Positions 13,203 to 13,757 of a DNA stretch of 13,757 nt are shown in pieces. The DNA is from Nitrospira sp. (lineage in GTDB: Bacteria; Nitrospirota; Nitrospiria; Nitrospirales; Nitrospiraceae). The notes under the pieces are model-generated. The model did not search any database. It saw only the letters and a list, made by a program, of their open reading frames with translations, and was not told the DNA's origin. Numbering within the stretch: position 1 is the stretch's first letter; each line of letters opens with the position of its first letter. The position numbers and the translations under genes are program-made. The DNA is taken from contig JABMDE010000043.1 in assembly GCA_015904055.1 (NCBI GenBank), forward strand, positions 1 to 13,757. The letters run 5' to 3'.

Positions 13203-13595
13203 TTAAAATTGCGTCGAGTTGTAGGCAAAGTCGCGCACCTTCTTGTCTTCATCGTACTTGATGATGATAGTGAGTGTCCGCTGCCGCTGCGAACTGGAGA
13301 TGTTCCGCGAGCTCGCGCCGAGAATAATGAGGCCCGCAAAGCTGGAACTAGCCGTATCGACCCGATCGGTAGAGACTTTGTCGTAGATCCAGACCTCCCG
13401 GCGTTTCTCATCTGTCGTAACAATATTGGGGCTCCCGAGCAATTCCACCACCTGAGAGGCCGGCATCCCGACCTTAACCTCTCCCTGCACCTTCCCGACG
13501 GTCAACCGGTCTTCTTTAATCTCGGCCTTCTCGCTCCCACATCCCGAGACAGCCACCGCCAGACACATACCCAGCGCCATCCATGTTCGCTTCAT
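13203..13595 (-). CDS. SmpA/OmlA (BamE-like) lipoprotein (copy B)
   Basis: Counterpart of the gene at 3169-3561, 130 residues, with the lipobox AVSGC (Cys19). The GMPASQVVELLGSPN and REVWIYDK signatures of the SmpA/OmlA domain are identical in both copies. Differences are a few residues near the lipidated Cys, Ser for Thr in the DTASS segment, and Ile for Ser in the serine run near 100. It is preceded by the same AGGAGG ribosome site and conserved upstream region. It is the best conserved of the lipoprotein pairs, so either selection is strong or gene conversion has kept the two alike. Confidence 0.88.
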   Translation of the reverse strand: MKRTWMALGMCLAVAVSGCGSEKAEIKEDRLTVGKVQGEVKVGMPASQVVELLGSPNIVTTDEKRREVWIYDKVSTDRVDTASSSFAGLIILGASSRNISSSQRQRTLTIIIKYDEDKKVRDFAYNSTQF

Positions 13596-13634
13596 TGGAA
13601 GTTCCTCCTGAAATACAATAACTCTGTCTTCAAC

Positions 13635-13680
13635 CGATGTCTCTGTAAATTAGGATACACCTGCCTAGGTTAGAAATCAT
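13635..13680 (-). promoter_or_regulatory. Conserved upstream region of the SmpA-lipoprotein cluster (copy B)
   Basis: Matches 3615-3660 of copy A, including GATGATTTCTAA and GGTGTATCCTAATTTA on the minus strand, while DNA further upstream differs more. Likely operon promoter or operator; the exact -35 and -10 are unclear. Confidence 0.3.
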
Positions 13681-13757
13681 CTCGCGAGCCAACCCTCCCG
13701 TTACTATACGTACACGCTCCCTGGCCGTAACCCGCACTCCCCTCGATAGCCCCCCCC

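Larger units (their letters stand above)
10435..13757. repeat. Copy B of the large direct duplication
   Basis: Second copy of the cluster at the window start, in direct orientation. Left homology starts at about 10435 (14 of 20 bases match the first 20 of the window, then the match is strong). Right homology runs to the last base, which lies in a C run equivalent to 3709-3715. Compared with copy A, the PilZ gene is absent and replaced by about 150 bases of unrelated sequence (10809-10963). The third lipoprotein is seven residues shorter and the 3'-most lipoprotein is much diverged. The two copies flank about 6.7 kb and could recombine to delete or duplicate it (inference). Confidence 0.9.

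Overview
This 13.8 kb window looks like chromosomal DNA from a Gram-negative environmental bacterium. Base composition is moderately GC-rich, nine genes (the duplicated four, plus one secreted SIMPL protein) encode lipoproteins or periplasmic proteins with clear signal peptides, and regulation is by NtrC-type, HDOD and PilZ proteins. The gene style is what I associate with Nitrospira (Nitrospirota). That assignment is recall of gene style only; no rRNA or marker gene is present to prove it.

Layout. (1) Bases 1 to about 3,720 hold a minus-strand cluster. In transcription order it is: a SmpA/OmlA (BamE-like) lipoprotein, three consecutive lipoproteins that are paralogs of one another, a secreted 137-residue helical protein, a PilZ protein and a 58-residue protein. 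(2) Bases 3,853-10,016 hold unrelated genes: a frameshifted HDOD gene (+); on the minus strand a truncated HExxH protein, a PAS histidine kinase and a sigma54-dependent response regulator; a seven-bladed WD40 protein (+); and a secreted SIMPL/DUF541 protein (-). (3) Bases about 10,435 to the window end are a second, diverged copy of block 1 in the same orientation and order, but without the PilZ gene. The two copies are direct repeats of at least 3.3 kb flanking about 6.7 kb.

How the genes work together. The four lipoproteins of each copy are nearly contiguous and probably co-transcribed, so they likely form an envelope module around a BamE-like protein (inference). The kinase and regulator overlap by ATGA and form a two-component pair. 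The kinase start is odd: its open frame begins inside the end of the truncated HExxH gene and has no ATG before the PAS domain, which looks like a deletion join. The HDOD gene has its start and ribosome binding site in one frame and its main domain in another.

Most noteworthy: the nested duplication (a three-member lipoprotein family, then block duplication of the whole cluster); uneven divergence between the copies; three perfect DnaA boxes, two at equivalent places at the left end of each copy and one in the 350-base gap before copy B; and a four-cysteine motif between the AAA+ and HTH domains of the response regulator. I saw no tRNA, rRNA, CRISPR or transposase gene.
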